Positions 1-10,075 are shown, counted from the first letter of the stretch. The stretch: 64,000 nt of DNA from Sphingopyxis sp. (GCF_025869345.1 NZ_JAOZVW010000004.1:26128-90127), one strand, 5' to 3'. Translations and numbers: made by a program. The notes: a model not told the origin generated them from the sequence alone.

Positions 1-172
1 CGGCGGCTTCGGTGCGCCGATCGTCCGGGCAGCGCGGGGCGCACCCCAGGGCCGGGCGGACGCGCGACACGCCCCGCCCCGGCAGCGCAAGGCCCTCGAT
101 CCTGTCTGGCATCGCCCGAATCGCGACCGACTTCATTGCCAGAATGCTCGATCTGAACGATGAGATCGCACC

Positions 173-1525
173 ATGCGCCGCACCCAAGGCCGGCGCTCCG
201 GCCCGTCACCTTCAATCGATTGGACCCATCCGTTGACCCAAGCTCCGACCGTGACCGCCGGCCCGGCATCGGCAAAGAAAATGCCCCGAAAGGCATGGTT
301 TATCATCGGCCTTGCGATGGCGCTGCTGGTCCTCAACTATTTCGATCGGCAGACGCTGGCCATCCTCAAGCCGGTCATGAAGGCGCAGCTTGCCTTCGAC
401 GACGAAGCCTATTCGCTGCTGACCTTCGCGTTCATGCTGCCCTACATCGTCATGTATGTGGTGAGCGGGCGGCTGATCGACCGGGTCGGTACGCGGGTGT
501 GCATGACCGTGTTCGCGATCGGCTGGTCGGTTGCGAACATCGCCTCGGGCCTGTCTCACAGCTTCGGGCATCTTGCCGCGTCCCGGGTGTTGATGGGCGC
601 CGCGGAACCGGGGGCCTTTCCGGTCGTTCAGCGCGCCATCCTCAACTGGGTTCCTGTCGAACGCCGCGCCCTCGCGATCAGCATTGCGACGCCGGCCGGA
701 AATATCGGCGCCATCCTCGCCCCGCCGTTGATCGCCTTGCTGGCAACGGGCCTCAACTGGCGCGCGGCGTTCGTGATACCGGGGGTGATCGGGATCGTCG
801 TCGCGGTCATGTGGTGGTTCACCGACACCAGGCACGGCTCTTCCGCGCAGCCGGTGCCGAACGCTCCGTCGCCATTGCCCGAAGCCGTCGATGAAGAGGC
901 TCCGTCGGTCAAGGCGCTGCTCAGGGACAAGAGATTCCTGGCGATCGTCGCGGCGCGCATGATCAGCGACCCGGTTTGGTATTTCTATCTGTTCTGGAGC
1001 GCCGGCTATCTCCAGGAGCGCGCCGGGCTGTCGCTCGCCGAACTGGGCTTCGTCGGCGGCATCCCCTATATCGTCGCGGTGCTGGTCTGCATCGCGCTCG
1101 GCCGCCTGGTCGACCGCTATACGGAGCGCGGACATGATCCCATCCGCGTTCAGCTTCGCGTCTTCGCCCTCAGCGCCGCGCTGATGCCCTTGGGCGCGCT
1201 CATTACCATGGCGTCGAGCGCGTTCGTCGCGGTGGCCATCATCACCGTCGTCGTCGCCGTCTGCCAGGCCTGGTTCGTCGGATATAACGTCCTCCTGGCG
1301 GGCCTGTTTCCGGTCAAGATCAACGCGTCCGCGGTGGGGATACTCGGCGCGGTCGGCGCCAGCACGTCGCTCGTTCTCAACCTTCTGGCCGGATCGCTTC
1401 TCGCCCAGTTCGACTATATCGCGCTGTTCGCGGGACTGGCGATCCTGCATCCGGTCTCCGCGGTGATCCTGTTCATGGTGATCGGGCGGAGCAGGGCAAG
1501 GCGTGCGGCCGCGACCGGTGCGTGA
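173..1525 (+). CDS. MFS transporter (anion:cation symporter / hexuronate-like)
   Basis: 450-aa ORF with many hydrophobic helices and an MFS-like N-terminus (LNYFDRQTLAILKPVMKAQL); alternative start at 281. Confidence 0.85.
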   Translation: MRRTQGRRSGPSPSIDWTHPLTQAPTVTAGPASAKKMPRKAWFIIGLAMALLVLNYFDRQTLAILKPVMKAQLAFDDEAYSLLTFAFMLPYIVMYVVSGRLIDRVGTRVCMTVFAIGWSVANIASGLSHSFGHLAASRVLMGAAEPGAFPVVQRAILNWVPVERRALAISIATPAGNIGAILAPPLIALLATGLNWRAAFVIPGVIGIVVAVMWWFTDTRHGSSAQPVPNAPSPLPEAVDEEAPSVKALLRDKRFLAIVAARMISDPVWYFYLFWSAGYLQERAGLSLAELGFVGGIPYIVAVLVCIALGRLVDRYTERGHDPIRVQLRVFALSAALMPLGALITMASSAFVAVAIITVVVAVCQAWFVGYNVLLAGLFPVKINASAVGILGAVGASTSLVLNLLAGSLLAQFDYIALFAGLAILHPVSAVILFMVIGRSRARRAAATGA

Positions 1526-2584
1526 TCAGCGCGTCGTCGATGCCCGGATCGCGAGTTCCGGAACGATGCGCTCGGTCACGATCCGATCGTCGGCCATGCC
1601 CTGAATATGGTCGAGAAGGCGCCGCGTGGCGCGCCGCGCAACCTCCTCGAAAGGCAGGAGCAAGGTGGAAAGCGGTGGCTCCATGAACCGCGTGAACGGA
1701 AGGTTTCCCCATCCCATCACCATCACATCATCGGGAATGCGGATATTGCGCTCGCGCAGCGCACGGTAGAGGCCAAGGGCGTAATAATCGTCCCCTACGA
1801 CGAAGGCATCGGGGCGCCGGCCACGATCGAGCAAGTCGGCGGCGACGCGATAGGCATCGTCGGCATGCCACGATTGGGAAACGCGAAACGAACGGGCAGG
1901 GGGAATGAGCGCGAGATTGTATCGAGGATCGAACGTCAGCCCGTGCCGCTCGAGCGAGTGCCGGAATCCCTCGGTCCGAAGCCGGATGGTCGAAAAGGGC
2001 ATGTCTTCATCGAGCAGCACGACGTCCTTCGCGCCCCTGGCCAGAACGGCGTCGGTTGTGAGCTGGATGCCCGCGTCATTGTCGGTGGAGTAGAAATCGA
2101 CTCCCAGTTCCGGAAGTTCGCGGCTGACGAGGACCAGCGGAATGCCCGCCTTGATCACCGGTGTCCATGCGGTGGAGCGTTCCTGCACCGGCGCCGCGAT
2201 GAGGCCGTCCAGTCCGGATCGCAGCGCCCGGTCAATGGCATCGCGCTCGCGTTCCGCCGATTCGTACGAAAGGAGCAGCAGGACGGTGTAGCCGGCATGT
2301 TGCGCCTGAAGCTCGACCTCGCTGACCAGATCCGAGAAAAAGGGGTTCGAAATATTGCTGACGATTACGCCGATCGTCTTGCGTGCGCCGAGGACGAGCG
2401 AACGGGCATGGATATTGGGAACATAGCCGAGGCGTTCGGCCTCCGCCTTGATCAATGCGCGGGTGGTCGCGCTGACCCCCGGCCGGTCGTTCAACGCGCG
2501 CGATATCGTATTCGCCGTCAGCCCCACGACCTTCGCGAGATCCTGGAGCGTGGGCTGACGCCGCCCCCTGCTTACTTCCGCCAT
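1526..2584 (-). CDS. LacI family transcriptional regulator
   Basis: N-terminal HTH PTLQDLAKVVGLTANTISRALNDRPGVS followed by a periplasmic-binding-like domain; likely start MAEVSRGRR at 2584. Confidence 0.92.
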   Translation of the reverse strand: MAEVSRGRRQPTLQDLAKVVGLTANTISRALNDRPGVSATTRALIKAEAERLGYVPNIHARSLVLGARKTIGVIVSNISNPFFSDLVSEVELQAQHAGYTVLLLLSYESAERERDAIDRALRSGLDGLIAAPVQERSTAWTPVIKAGIPLVLVSRELPELGVDFYSTDNDAGIQLTTDAVLARGAKDVVLLDEDMPFSTIRLRTEGFRHSLERHGLTFDPRYNLALIPPARSFRVSQSWHADDAYRVAADLLDRGRRPDAFVVGDDYYALGLYRALRERNIRIPDDVMVMGWGNLPFTRFMEPPLSTLLLPFEEVARRATRRLLDHIQGMADDRIVTERIVPELAIRASTTR

Positions 2585-2682
2585 GCACGCACCTCCTTGA
2601 ATGATAAGTCTAGCGCCCATCGCGGCACGCAAAACAACATTATCGTTATCTTATAATTCCATTTTCAGCAATTTCTGTGATA

Positions 2683-2697
2683 TGCTAACAATTAGCA
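2683..2697. promoter_or_regulatory. Inverted repeat TGCTAA-CAA-TTAGCA in the divergent intergenic region (candidate LacI-type operator)
   Basis: Perfect 6-bp arms in AT-rich DNA between the lacI-like gene and the FAD oxidoreductase gene; a second IR GATGA-TAAAG-TCATC lies at 2726-2740. Confidence 0.45.
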
Positions 2698-2877
2698 AGA
2701 TTTAGATAATATCCTAATATATCATGATGATAAAGTCATCATTGACTGGATGATGAGCATGTGGCAGAGATACATTATCGATATCTAACATCTTTGCAGC
2801 GAGTGATTCAGGCCACGGCTCCAAGGCAGCCGAACGCCTCTCCCATTCAACCACCCGAACTGGCCAGTAGAAGAAGT

Positions 2878-4272
2878 ATGTCCGCGATATTCAAACAAAA
2901 TGCGTCGATCAGCGTGCCGCGCAGCGAGGTGCCTGTCGGTGGCAGCTATGACGTCGTCGTCTGTGGGGGCGGGCCCGCCGGCCTGATCGCTGCCGTGGCG
3001 GCCGCCCGCAACGGCGCGAAGACGCTGCTCATCGAACGCTACGGATTCGTCGGCGGGATGTCGACGAGCGCGCTGGTGACGCCGATTAGCGAATTTCGTC
3101 ATTTCGGTAAGCAGCATATCGGCGGAATTCCGTTTGAGCTCCTCCAGAAAGCCGCCGAGCTCGGCGGCGCAAACGTCGCGCTCGAGAGCGGGAATTTCCC
3201 CGTCAACGACGAGATACTGAAACTCGCAGCGCAGCGTCTTCTGCTCGAAAGCGGGGTGACTTTGCTCTATCATAGCTGGTTTTCGGACTGCGTCGTCGAG
3301 GGCGACCGCGTTACCCATGTCATCGTGCAGAACAAGGCGGGCCGCGTCGCCTATGAGGCGGAGGTGTTCGTCGATTGCACCGGCGACGCCGATCTCGTGC
3401 GCGCGGCGGGCTTCCCGACCACCAAGGGCGACGTCCTGCAGCCGGCGACGTTGTGGTTCCAACTCGGCGGCGTCGATACGGACGCGCTCGATTATCTGTT
3501 CCGCGACGCCGTCGACGGGATGCTGCCGGTGTCCGAAATGATCCGCGGCCGGCTGCTCGAACTCAATGAACAGGGCGAGATTCCGATTTTCGGCGGCCCG
3601 TGGATCAACAAATTCTTCCACGACGGCATGGTCAGCATCAACGTGCTCCGCGAGGCGACCGACGCCAGCGACCCCGAATGGTTCACCAGGACCGAATGCA
3701 GCCTGCGCGAGAATCTGCAGCTCATCATCGAGATCCTGCGCCGCGAGTTTCCGGAATTTCGCGACTGCTGGCTGGCGAAATCGGGCATCCAGACGGGGGT
3801 GCGCGAATCCTATCACATCGTCGGCCTCTATGAGCTGCAACGCGACGACATTCTGTTTCCGAAGGCTTTTCCCGATACGATCGCGAAGGGCGCGCACGTC
3901 ATCGACATCCACTCGAGCGACAGCAACGACCAGGACGGCCTCGTCATCCCGCGGCAGGAATATAATGTTCCCTTCCGCTGCCTGGTGCCGCGCGGCAGCG
4001 TCAATCTCGTTACGGCGGGCCGCTGTCTGAGCGCGGACGGTCCCGGCTTCGGCTCGGTTCGCGTGATGGCGACCTGCATGGCGATGGGGCAGGGTGCGGG
4101 AACGGCGGCGGCGTTGAGCGTCCAGCACGGCTACAGCATGTCGGCGATGAATTTCGAGCATCTGCGCGAAACGCTGATCGCGCAGGGCGCGGTGATCGAT
4201 TTCGACAATGTCGTCGCCCCCGCGGCTCCGATCGAACTGACCGTCTATCCCGCGGTCAGTGCTGCCCGGTGA
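2878..4272 (+). CDS. FAD-dependent oxidoreductase
   Basis: Rossmann motif DVVVCGGGPAGLIAAVAAARNGAKTLLIE; start probably ATG 2878, although the ORF extends to GTG 2761. Confidence 0.85.
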   Translation: MSAIFKQNASISVPRSEVPVGGSYDVVVCGGGPAGLIAAVAAARNGAKTLLIERYGFVGGMSTSALVTPISEFRHFGKQHIGGIPFELLQKAAELGGANVALESGNFPVNDEILKLAAQRLLLESGVTLLYHSWFSDCVVEGDRVTHVIVQNKAGRVAYEAEVFVDCTGDADLVRAAGFPTTKGDVLQPATLWFQLGGVDTDALDYLFRDAVDGMLPVSEMIRGRLLELNEQGEIPIFGGPWINKFFHDGMVSINVLREATDASDPEWFTRTECSLRENLQLIIEILRREFPEFRDCWLAKSGIQTGVRESYHIVGLYELQRDDILFPKAFPDTIAKGAHVIDIHSSDSNDQDGLVIPRQEYNVPFRCLVPRGSVNLVTAGRCLSADGPGFGSVRVMATCMAMGQGAGTAAALSVQHGYSMSAMNFEHLRETLIAQGAVIDFDNVVAPAAPIELTVYPAVSAAR

Positions 4273-4302
4273 TCATGGCCCGGCTTTCCGAAAGAATGTG
4301 AG

Positions 4303-5736
4303 ATGAGCGTCGCCCGTCCCCGATATGACCGCGCGCGGCTGACGCCAGGAATTCTCCATATCGGCCTGGGCAATTTCCACCGGGCCCATATGGCGACCTA
4401 CCTCGACGATCTGTTCGCGCTGGGTGAGGGGCATGACTGGGCGATCCTCGGCGCGGGTGTGCGTCCGGCCGATGCCCGGATGCGCGAAGCGCTCGAGGTG
4501 CAGGACTGGCTATCGACGGTCATCGAACTCGACCCCCGGGGCAAGCGCGCGCGCCGTGTCGGCGCCATGATCGGCTTCGTGGAGGTCGATCCCGCGAACG
4601 GTCCGCTGATCGAGGCGATGCGCCGGCCGGAGATCCGCATCGTCTCGCTCACCGTCACCGAAGGCGGCTATTTCATCGATCCCGCGACCGGGCGCTTCGA
4701 TCCGGCGGCACCCGAGATCGCCGCCGACGGCGCGGCGCCCGATCGCCCGGCGACCGCCTTCGGGGCGATCGTCGCGGCACTTAGGGCCCGCCGCGACGCC
4801 GGCATCATGCCCTTTACGGTGCTGTCGTGCGACAATCTGCCCGGCAACGGCGATGTCGCGCGCGCCGCGGTGGTGGGGCTGGCCCGCCTGTCCGACCCCG
4901 GCCTTGCCGACTGGATCGACACCCACGTCGCCTTTCCCAACGCCATGGTCGATCGCATCGCGCCGGCGACCGGCCCCCGCGAGCGCGCGATCGCGGCGGC
5001 GTTCGGCCTTGGCGACGATCCGGTGCCGGTGACCTGCGAGCCGTTCCGGCAATGGGTGATCGAAGACCGCTTCCCCGCCGGTCGTCCCGCCCTCGAAAAG
5101 GTCGGCGCCATTTTCACGCCGCGCGTGCACGACTTCGAGACGATGAAGATCCGCATCCTCAATGGCGGCCATGCCGCCATCGGCTATCCGGCGGAGCTTC
5201 TGGGGATCGGGCATGTCCACGAAGCGATGGCCGATGGCAGGATCGCGGCCTTCCTCGACAAAATCGAAACCGACGAGATCGTGCCGATCGTCCCCCCGAT
5301 TCCGGGTCACGATCTGCACGACTATAAGGAGCTCGTTCTGCAGCGTTTCTCGAACCCCGAGATCGCCGACACCGCGCGCCGCCTGTGCTTCGACGGATCG
5401 AACCGCCAGCCGAAGTTCATCATCCCGTCGATCAGGGACAATATCGCCAGAGGTGTCATGCCGACGGGGCTGATCCTCGCCAGCGCCTTGTGGTGCCGCT
5501 ATTGCGAGGGCACCGACTCCCGAGGCCGCACGACCCTTCCGAACGACCCCCATTGGGACATGTTGACGGCGGCAGCGCGCGCGGCAAAGCAGGATCCCGC
5601 CAGATGGATCGGAATGCGCGCGATCTACGGCGATCTTTCGGACGATCCCGCGTTCGTCGCCGCGTTCGGGCAGGCGCTGCGTCTCGTCTGGAACGAAGGG
5701 GCAGGCGCGGCGATGGCGCGCTATGCAGAAGGCTGA
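4303..5736 (+). CDS. Mannitol dehydrogenase family protein (mannitol 2-dehydrogenase / fructuronate reductase-like)
   Basis: HIGLGNFHRAHMATYLDDL N-terminus and KIRILNGGHAAIGYPAELLG motif typical of polyol-specific long-chain dehydrogenases. Confidence 0.88.
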   Translation: MSVARPRYDRARLTPGILHIGLGNFHRAHMATYLDDLFALGEGHDWAILGAGVRPADARMREALEVQDWLSTVIELDPRGKRARRVGAMIGFVEVDPANGPLIEAMRRPEIRIVSLTVTEGGYFIDPATGRFDPAAPEIAADGAAPDRPATAFGAIVAALRARRDAGIMPFTVLSCDNLPGNGDVARAAVVGLARLSDPGLADWIDTHVAFPNAMVDRIAPATGPRERAIAAAFGLGDDPVPVTCEPFRQWVIEDRFPAGRPALEKVGAIFTPRVHDFETMKIRILNGGHAAIGYPAELLGIGHVHEAMADGRIAAFLDKIETDEIVPIVPPIPGHDLHDYKELVLQRFSNPEIADTARRLCFDGSNRQPKFIIPSIRDNIARGVMPTGLILASALWCRYCEGTDSRGRTTLPNDPHWDMLTAAARAAKQDPARWIGMRAIYGDLSDDPAFVAAFGQALRLVWNEGAGAAMARYAEG

Positions 5737-5822
5737 CCGATGCGACCTGCGCTCGCAGAAATCGACGAGAGCCAGACGCCGCCGAACACATCCGCCAGCA
5801 TGAGCAGAGCGAGCCTTACCTT

Positions 5823-7382
5823 ATGATGGAATATCCGCCCAGCCGCCGCACCCTTCTTCGTGCCGGTGGACACGCCGTGCTGTTTGCCGCGCTGGCGCGG
5901 ACGCCTGCGTTCGCCGCGCCAAAATTTCTCGACGACCCGTTTACGCTCGGCGTCGCCTCGGGTGATCCGGCGCCCGATGGCTTTGTCATCTGGACCCGCC
6001 TCGCGCCGAAACCGCTCGAACCCCATGGCGGCATGCCGGCCGAGGCCGTGCCGGTCGGCTGGGACGTCGCCGAGGACGAAACATTCCACAGGATCGTGCG
6101 AACCGGCACCGCGCTGGCGCGGCCCGAACTGGCGCATTCGGTTCATGTCGAGGTCGAGGGCCTCGGCAGCCATCGCCGCTATTGGTATCGTTTCGTCGCT
6201 GACGGAATCCCCAGCGACATCGGCACCGTCCGCACCGCGCCCGCCGCCGGGGCGGTGCTGGACCGGTTGCGGATCGCGGTCGCCGGATGCCAGCATTACG
6301 AACGCGGGCTCTTCACGGCATGGCGCCATATCAGCGAGGAGCCCGACCTCGATCTCGTCTATCATTACGGCGACTATATCTACGAAGGAAAGACCGCCGG
6401 CCCGGCGGCGGCCGCCAAAGCGCCCCTCGTGCGCCACCACAACAGCGATAAGCTCTATAGTCTCGATGATTATCGGCAGCGTTATGCGCTCTACAAGGTC
6501 GATCCCGATCTTCGGGCCGCCCACGCCGCCACGGCGTTCGTGTCGACATTCGACGATCATGAAGTGGAGAATAATTGGGCGGGCGATCTCGATGACGGCA
6601 GTACGCCCAGCGAAGTCTTTCTGCTCCGCCGCGGCGCCGCGATGCAGGCGTGGTACGAGCATATGCCCGTCCGCAGGAGCCGGTTCCCCTATGGCGGATC
6701 GCCGCAGATATATCACCGGCTCGATTTCGGTCGGCTCCTGCGCCTTCACGTCCTCGACAAGCGCAGCTACCGCAGCATTCGTCTTTGCGAAAAGCCGGGT
6801 GACGGCAACTGCGTCGATGTGCGGGACAAGCCTGACACGATGCTGGGCGATGTGCAGGAACGCTGGCTCGGCAAAGGCCTGACGTCCGATTTCGCCTGGA
6901 ATCTGCTGGGACTGGGCGGCCTCGTCATGCCGTTCGACCGGTCGGCGCAGAAAATTCCATCGAACGGCTACGACAATTGGACGGGCTATCCCGACGCACG
7001 CGAGCGGCTGGTCAGGATGATCCAGAAACGCGGCAAGAATGTCGTGATCGCCGGGGGCGACAGCCACATGTTCTTCATCGGCAATCTGCCGTCGCGTCGC
7101 GGGGACCTAGAAAGCCCGCCTGTCGCGCCCGAGTTCCACGGAACGTCGGTCAGCTCGATCAGCACCAACGGGCTTCCCATCGGCCCCGATCCGCGCGCGG
7201 CGACCAACCCGCATATCTCGATGATCCATGATCAGCGCGGCTATCTGTTGTTCGACGTCAAACCCGAAATATGGCACACCGATCTGCGCGTCGTCGACCA
7301 GCTGTTCACCCCGGGCGGCCGCATCGGCACGCTGGCGCGCTACGTCGTGGAGCCCGGCAGGCCGCAAGCGGTCAGGGCCTGA
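5823..7382 (+). CDS. PhoD-like alkaline phosphatase, predicted exported (Tat-like SRRTLLRAG signal)
   Basis: FTLGVASGDPAPDGFVIWTRLAP and YHYGDYIYEG, TFDDHEVENNWAGD, GGDSHMFF motifs; ATG at 5823 in frame with the listed ORF. Confidence 0.88.
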   Translation: MMEYPPSRRTLLRAGGHAVLFAALARTPAFAAPKFLDDPFTLGVASGDPAPDGFVIWTRLAPKPLEPHGGMPAEAVPVGWDVAEDETFHRIVRTGTALARPELAHSVHVEVEGLGSHRRYWYRFVADGIPSDIGTVRTAPAAGAVLDRLRIAVAGCQHYERGLFTAWRHISEEPDLDLVYHYGDYIYEGKTAGPAAAAKAPLVRHHNSDKLYSLDDYRQRYALYKVDPDLRAAHAATAFVSTFDDHEVENNWAGDLDDGSTPSEVFLLRRGAAMQAWYEHMPVRRSRFPYGGSPQIYHRLDFGRLLRLHVLDKRSYRSIRLCEKPGDGNCVDVRDKPDTMLGDVQERWLGKGLTSDFAWNLLGLGGLVMPFDRSAQKIPSNGYDNWTGYPDARERLVRMIQKRGKNVVIAGGDSHMFFIGNLPSRRGDLESPPVAPEFHGTSVSSISTNGLPIGPDPRAATNPHISMIHDQRGYLLFDVKPEIWHTDLRVVDQLFTPGGRIGTLARYVVEPGRPQAVRA

Positions 7383-7434
7383 TCGCCGTTCAGGACGGAT
7401 CGGATTTTTCGTCACCACTGGCTCGGAAGTTCCC

Positions 7435-8334
7435 ATGACATATTCTCCATTGATTGCCGGTCTCGAACTGGGCGGCACGAAATGCGTCGCCATTCTGGGG
7501 ACCGGGCCCGACGATGTTCGGGCCCGCGAAACAGTGCCGACCACCGATCCCGCGACGACGTTGGCGGCGCTGGAGAAGATACTCGACGGCTGGTGCTTCG
7601 ATGCGCTCGGCATCGCCGCCTTCGGTCCGCTCGATCTCGACCCGCGCAGCCCGGATTATGGCTCCATCAGCGCCACCCCCAAGCCCGGTTGGAGCGGGAC
7701 CGATCTCACGCGCCGGTTCGCAGCGCGCTACGGTGTGCCGCTGGCCATCCAGACCGATGTGGTCGGCGCTGCGCTTGCCGAACAGCGCTGGGGCGCTGCG
7801 CGGGGATTATCGAGCCATTGCTATATCACGGTAGGCACCGGCGTTGGCGTCGGGCTGATCTCGGGCAACCGGCCGGTGCAGGGCGTGGCGCATGGCGAGG
7901 CGGGGCATATGCGCGTGCACCGGGCGCCCGGCGACGATTTCGCCGGCGCGTGCCCGTTCCACGGCGATTGCATCGAGGGTTTGATATCCGGGCCGGCGCT
8001 CGCCAGGCGGTTCGGCCGACCGGCGCACGAGCTTCCCGATGAAGGCGTCGAATGGGATCTGTTTGTTCATGACCTTGCGGGGTTGCTGCATAATCTGGTC
8101 GTCACGGCAGCGCCCGAGCGGATCGCGATCGGTGGCGGCGTGATGGCTTCGCGCGAACGGCTGTTTCCCAGGCTGCGCGCCGCACTCGCCGCGAGTATCG
8201 CCGCCTATGGGTCGCTCGCCCCTTATGCCGCGCAGCTCGACGACCGCCTTGGCCCGCCTGGACTGGGGACGATGGCTGGTCCCTTGGGCGCGCTCGCGGT
8301 AGGGTTCGATGTTTTGGACAAAGCGGACGGATAA
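7435..8334 (+). CDS. ROK family sugar kinase, fructokinase-like
   Basis: MTYSPLIAGLELGGTKCVAILG N-terminus; TVGTGVGVGLI; ROK-type CPFHGDCIEGLISGPAL motif. Confidence 0.88.
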   Translation: MTYSPLIAGLELGGTKCVAILGTGPDDVRARETVPTTDPATTLAALEKILDGWCFDALGIAAFGPLDLDPRSPDYGSISATPKPGWSGTDLTRRFAARYGVPLAIQTDVVGAALAEQRWGAARGLSSHCYITVGTGVGVGLISGNRPVQGVAHGEAGHMRVHRAPGDDFAGACPFHGDCIEGLISGPALARRFGRPAHELPDEGVEWDLFVHDLAGLLHNLVVTAAPERIAIGGGVMASRERLFPRLRAALAASIAAYGSLAPYAAQLDDRLGPPGLGTMAGPLGALAVGFDVLDKADG

Positions 8335-8695
8335 GCAGCGGCCGGAAACGTTGGCCGGGTTCTTATGACTCAGCGCCTGCTTTGGACGCGCCTCTGCTGA
8401 GAGCTGCCAGTCCACACATGGCCAATGGCCGTCCAATTCATATCTTCAGGTATTTGGCTGTCATTCTTGAAAAGGGCCAGCGCGCATCGGTCCAGTATGA
8501 TTCGCGTAGACGCGATCAAGATCGACTTGGGAGACCAAGGCAGCGAAAACCTAAACGACTGTGCAGGGTTCGAACAAAAAATCGCTCCATTTCAAGCGCA
8601 CAAAAGAGCCTGAAACTTGAGCTTGTGCTATGTAATAGAAATATCGAACCCTAAATCTTTAAAAAATTGTGTAAATTCAGGGAGTGCACATATGG

Positions 8696-8771
8696 TGGTG
8701 AGCCCTGCTGGGTTCGAACCAGCGACCTACTGATTAAAAGTCAGTTGCTCTACCGACTGAGCTAAGGGCCC
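8696..8771 (-). tRNA. tRNA-Lys (anticodon TTT)
   Basis: Reverse complement GGGCCCTTAGCTCAGTCGGTAGAGCAACTGACTTTTAATCAGTAGGTCGCTGGTTCGAACCCAGCAGGGCTCACCA folds as a cloverleaf with encoded CCA. Confidence 0.97.
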
Positions 8772-8813
8772 ATCGTGGCGCCGGTGGCCGACGCCAGAAA
8801 AGGAGCGGTCGCC

Positions 8814-9362
8814 CTAGTGCGCTGCGGCGCGCCGGTCAACTGCCTTGCGGGCGACCGGCTTGGGACGGATAAGGCGCGCGGCGAGTTGACGGATCGTGTG
8901 CCCGCTCAGCGGATGGCGCCAGCCGGGCGCGATGGCGCGGAGCGGGCCGAGCACGAAGGCGCGGTCGGTCATCGCCGGATGCGGGATGTGGAGTTCGCCG
9001 TCGCTCCACGCGCCGCCCGACCATAATAATATATCGAGATCGAGCGTCCGCGCGCTCCAGCGCTGGCCGGTGCGGCGGCCGAACTCGGCCTCGATCCGTT
9101 GCAGGCGTGCGAGCATGTCGGGCGGGCTGAGCGGCGAGGCGACGAGCGCGACCGCATTGGCATAGCGGCGGCGCGAAGGGCCGATCGGCTCGCTGGTGAT
9201 GATCGGGCTGACATCGACCGGCTCGACGTCGTCGGCCTCGATCGCCGCCAGCGCCGCCAGCAGCACCCGTCGCGGATCGCCGTGGCGCGCGTGCCGGCGA
9301 TTGGAGCCGAGTCCGATGGCATAAAGCGGCAGGGGGGCCGGGAAGGGCGTTGCGCTGGTCAT
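8814..9362 (-). CDS. folK: 2-amino-4-hydroxy-6-hydroxymethyldihydropteridine diphosphokinase
   Basis: YAIGLGSNRR N-terminus and RWSARTLDLDILLW signature. Confidence 0.93.
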   Translation of the reverse strand: MTSATPFPAPLPLYAIGLGSNRRHARHGDPRRVLLAALAAIEADDVEPVDVSPIITSEPIGPSRRRYANAVALVASPLSPPDMLARLQRIEAEFGRRTGQRWSARTLDLDILLWSGGAWSDGELHIPHPAMTDRAFVLGPLRAIAPGWRHPLSGHTIRQLAARLIRPKPVARKAVDRRAAAH

Positions 9363-10075
9363 CCCCCCGCGCCTATCGCAGCCGCGTGGAGATTGACAGC
9401 CCCTTGCCCGGCACCGAGCCGCCGCGCGATTGCCCGCGCTGTCCGCGGCTCGTGGCGCTGCGCCGCGAATGTCAGGCCGAATATCCCGACTGGTGGAACG
9501 CGCCCGTTCCCTCTTTCGGCGATCCCGATGCGTGGCTGGCCTTTGCGGGACTCGCGCCGGGCAAGCATGGCGCGAACCGCACCGGGCGGCCCTTCACCGG
9601 CGACTATGCGGGCGATCTGTTGTTCGCGACGCTCGCCGAGTTCGGGCTCAGCAGGGGGCATTATGACGCCCGGATCGACGACGGGCTGACTCTCGACGGC
9701 GCGATCATCGTCAACAGCGTCAAATGCCTGCCGCCGCAGAACAAGCCGATCCCTAGCGAAATCGCCCATTGCCGCCCGTTCTTCGAGGGGCAGATGGCGG
9801 CATTGCCGAAAGTGAAGGTGGTCATCGCGCTCGGGCGGATCGCGCATGATGCCGCGTTGAGGGCGGAAGGCGTCCGGCTCGCCGCTTGCCCCTTCGCGCA
9901 CGGCGCGGTTCATGCGCTGCCGAGCGGGCGGCATCTCGTCGACAGCTATCATTGCTCGCGCTACAATACGAACACCGGGCGGCTGACGCCGGAGATGTTC
10001 GCAGATGTCTTTCGCACCGCGCTCGCGCTGCGCGATCAGACGAGCGAACGAAATTCCTCGACGACGGCGCGGTAA
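9350..10075 (+). CDS. Uracil-DNA glycosylase, family 5 (UdgB-like)
   Basis: GLAPGKHGANRTGRPFTGDYAGDLLF motif, NSVKCLPPQNKP, and C-terminal DSYHCSRYNTNTGRL. Confidence 0.88.
   Translation: MRWSSPRAYRSRVEIDSPLPGTEPPRDCPRCPRLVALRRECQAEYPDWWNAPVPSFGDPDAWLAFAGLAPGKHGANRTGRPFTGDYAGDLLFATLAEFGLSRGHYDARIDDGLTLDGAIIVNSVKCLPPQNKPIPSEIAHCRPFFEGQMAALPKVKVVIALGRIAHDAALRAEGVRLAACPFAHGAVHALPSGRHLVDSYHCSRYNTNTGRLTPEMFADVFRTALALRDQTSERNSSTTAR

Noticed and set aside
8335-8695. Small ORFs (e.g. 8382-8654 +) in the AT-richer gap before tRNA-Lys
   Set aside because: Overlapping alternative frames, no recognisable protein; could be island scar DNA but coding is unsupported.
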